Shown: positions 61,701 through 64,000 of the stretch, in pieces
Layout of the letters: each line of letters begins with the position of its first letter
Position numbering within the stretch: the first letter of the stretch is position 1
From: Dromaius novaehollandiae
Lineage: Eukaryota > Chordata > Aves > Casuariiformes > Dromaiidae
Assembly: GCF_036370855.1 (NCBI RefSeq)
Contig: NC_088099.1
Location: 22,969,501 to 23,033,500, forward strand
Direction: 5' to 3'
Length of the DNA: 64,000 nt
Program-made: the position numbers and the translations under genes
The notes under the pieces: generated by a model
The model's database searches: none
Told to the model about the DNA's origin: nothing
The model's input: only the letters and a program-made list of their open reading frames with translations

Positions 61701-61739
61701 AATCCAAAAAGAAATCAGTGATGATGTGCTGATTAAGAG

Positions 61740-63500
61740 GCCAAGAGGCCTGGGATAGTTTGTCAATCTTCAAGGACAACCTCCTTAAAGCATAAGAAAG
61801 GTCTACCCCAATGTGCAAGAAGAGAAGTAGGCAAGGCAGTAGGCCAGCCTGGCCACACAGGGAACTGAGTGAGCTCAAACTCAAACAGAAGTGTATGGAA
61901 GGTAAGAAAGGCAACAAACTACTCAGCAGTTATATAGTGGTATCTCCTGGGCATACCAGGACAGAATTAGGACAGCCAAAGCTCAGCTGGAGTTGAGACT
62001 AGCAAGGGATATCGAAGGCAAAAAAAAGGGGCTTCTAGGCGAACCTCAGCAGCAACAGGAAGGTGTAGGGCCACAGCTGAATGGGGCAGGTGTACCTACT
62101 TTTACACAAGGTATTCAAAGCCCTCAACCACCTCTCAAGCCTCCCAAGTCTCTGTATCTAGCAGCAGAGTTCAGGGGAGAAGGAGTACCCATGGCAGAGG
62201 AGGATCGAGTTAGGGACTAAAGTAAACCGGATACACAGAAGTCCGCAGGACCAGATGTTTGACAGGATGCTCAGGGAGTTGGCTGAGGTCATTGTGAGTC
62301 TGCTCTCTATCATCTCTGACAAGTCACAGTGAGCAGGAGAGACACTCAATGATTGGAAAAGTAAAATATCACACTCATCTTCAAAATATGAATGAAGGAA
62401 CTATAAGTCAGTCAGCCTCACCTCAGTCAACCTGGGAAGGTTATGGAACAAGTTTTCCTGGAAGCCATTTCCAGGCACAGAAAGGACAAAAAGGTGTTTG
62501 GAAACAGTCAGAATAAATTTACCATAGGCCAATCAATCCTGGCCAAACTGATTACCTTCTGTGACAAAATGAATGCCTTGGCAGACAAGAGGCGAGCAGT
62601 GGATGTCATTTACCTTGACTTTAGCAAGACTTTCAGCATCATCTCCCATACTATCCCTGCAGCGAAACTCAAGAGGTATGTACTGAATGAAGGGACTGTA
62701 AGGCAGGTGAAAAACTGGCTGGACCACCAGGCTCAAAGGGTCAATGGTTCAAAGTTACATGAGCTGAAATAATTCCGTGAAGTTCACCTGCACCTGAGGT
62801 GGTCACCTGCACTTGAGGTGGAATAACTCTATGAAGCAGTATGTTCAGAGGCCAGCTAGCTGCGGGGGCTTCACAGAAAAGGATCTGGACGTCCCAGCAG
62901 ACTGAAGGTCAAACATGGGTGAGCATTGTGCCCATGAGGTGATGAGGGCCAGCTGCACTGAAGGCTACATTACCAAGAGCATAGATAACAGGTCAAGATT
63001 ATTATTGCCCTCTACACAGCACTTGTGAGGCCACATCTGGAATACTCTGTCCAGTTTTGGGCCTCCAGGTAAAGAGAGATATTGGCAAACTAGAGTGAGT
63101 CTAGCCAAGGGCCACTGAGAGGGGTAGGGGCCTTGATGTGTAGGTATGTGAAATATAAGGAGAGGCTGAGAGAGCTGGGAGAATTATAGGCTAATGGAAG
63201 ACCTAATTGCTATCTTCAACTAGCTAAAGAAGGATTATAGGGAAGACAGAGCCAAACTCTTCTCAGAGGTGCACAGCAAAAGGACAAGAGGCAAGAGTCA
63301 TAATTTGGGAAGGCAAGGGAAATTCCAATGGGATATAAGGAGAAAAAATTCACCAAGAATGTGACTAAGCGCTGGAACAGGTTGCCTAGAGAGGTTGACT
63401 GGATGAGGCCCTGAGCAGCCTGCTCCTGCTTTGAGCAGGGGGCTGGGCCAGGTGAGCTCTAGAGGTCCCGTCCAGCCTGCGCAGCTCTGACAGTCTGTGC
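61740..63500 (+). mobile_element. CR1 LINE, 5'-truncated, degenerate
   Basis: The plus-strand frame has AKAQLELRLARDIEGKKKG, then QSILAKLITFCDKMNALADK and VDVIYLDFSKTFSIISHTI, the reverse-transcriptase region of CR1 ORF2. From about 62860 comes the 3' part, with TGGAACAGGTTGCCTAGAG and CTGCTTTGAGCAGGGGGC, ending near TCCCGTCCAGCC. The ORF is broken after GSKLHELK (62772), and the catalytic YADD block is missing between the two parts, so this copy is dead. The 5' border is approximate. Confidence 0.8.
62784..62821 (+). repeat. Two-copy 19-bp tandem repeat inside the CR1 copy
   Basis: TCACCTGCACCTGAGGTGG is followed at once by TCACCTGCACTTGAGGTGG, one mismatch, at the junction where internal CR1 sequence is missing. 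Confidence 0.8.
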
Positions 63501-64000
63501 TAGAGCTCGGGGCATGACATTTTCAGGACTCCTACAGATGGGAATGTGCTTTTCAGAGCAGGCTAAGGAGCTTATTCCGACAGTTACCTGTAATGAGCAC
63601 GGTTCTCCTTGCGGCCAAAAGGTGATGCTGGTCCCATGTAGAGGCTGGAATTGTCTGACTGTTCACTTACTCAGTGTCGTTCCAGGTTTAAGTATACACT
63701 CAACAATCCTTCCAGGTACTACTGTTTGTGAGCAGATTCAGAGCTTGCAAGATTACTTGTTCCTGCTAGCACATAAAACAAGAAGCACGCTGTGCAAAAC
63801 AGACTAGAATTTCCATAGGAGAAAACTACTTTGCCTTAAGAATTCTTGTATTCCAATGCTTTAATTTCTTTCAAAATCAGGCACAAGTTTACTTTGCTCA
63901 CTAAACTCTTGCCTGTTCATTTTGTTCAATGTTGGTCACAAGACAGTTTGACTCATGAGTTCCAGGTTCAGCATCACCACAGTATATGGTATTGTCAAAA
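63501..64000. other. Flank after the CR1 copy, nothing recognised
   Basis: A 97-codon open stretch at 63514-63807 on the plus strand has no recognisable motif and follows the CR1 end directly; probably chance. Confidence 0.4.

Noticed and set aside
62443-62772. 109-codon plus-strand ORF as a host gene
   Set aside because: YLDFSK and the surrounding text identify it as CR1 reverse transcriptase.

Overview
The window is vertebrate nuclear DNA, almost certainly from a bird. It is AT-rich and intron-dominated. The recognisable interspersed repeats are CR1 LINEs, and the only gene family present is a tandem array of macrophage mannose receptor (MRC1)-like genes. An expanded array of MRC1-like paralogues (MRC1L-A to -E) at the single-copy mammalian MRC1 locus is known from chicken, other birds and turtles. 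All coding exons found here lie on the minus strand. Every exon call comes from reading the sequence by eye, matching splice sites and codon phases, and comparing with the remembered layout of mammalian MRC1.

Layout, left to right. (1) 1-2083: the 5' end of a second, downstream MRC1-like gene. It has a signal-peptide exon (2023-2083) and a fibronectin type II (FN2) exon (576-749); the rest lies beyond the left edge. No ricin-B (cysteine-rich) exon is visible between them, and the two exons join in frame. (2) 2084-5989: intergenic DNA and the promoter of that gene. (3) 5990-43364: a nearly full-length 29-exon MRC1-like gene encoding, in order, signal peptide, ricin-B domain, FN2 domain, eight C-type lectin-like domains (CTLD1-8), a transmembrane helix and a short 24-residue tail. 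Exon phases agree throughout, and the total is about 1,413 codons plus stop once one missing base is counted. (4) 43365-64000: about 20 kb without a recognisable gene, holding the promoter region, old CR1 fragments and a CR1 copy with reverse-transcriptase sequence at about 61.7-63.5 kb.

The main result is that the full-length gene carries four independent disabling features as sequenced. The start codon position reads ACG. There are in-frame TGA codons in the ricin-B exon and in CTLD3, and a one-base deletion in the exon joining CTLD3 to CTLD4. Splice sites and all other frames are intact, so this is either a recently lost paralogue or an assembly with several errors. The three internal lesions lie in phase-symmetric exon blocks (exon 2, and exons 10-12). 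Skipping both blocks would leave the rest of the frame open, and the neighbouring paralogue already lacks the first block. CTLD4 has lost the EPN/WND sugar-binding residues and CTLD5 keeps them. The tail lacks the tyrosine endocytosis motif. The promoters of both genes share a homologous block with an E-box (CACATG) next to a GGAA core, resembling the USF and PU.1 sites known for mammalian MRC1. I saw no tRNA, rRNA, CRISPR array or other gene family.
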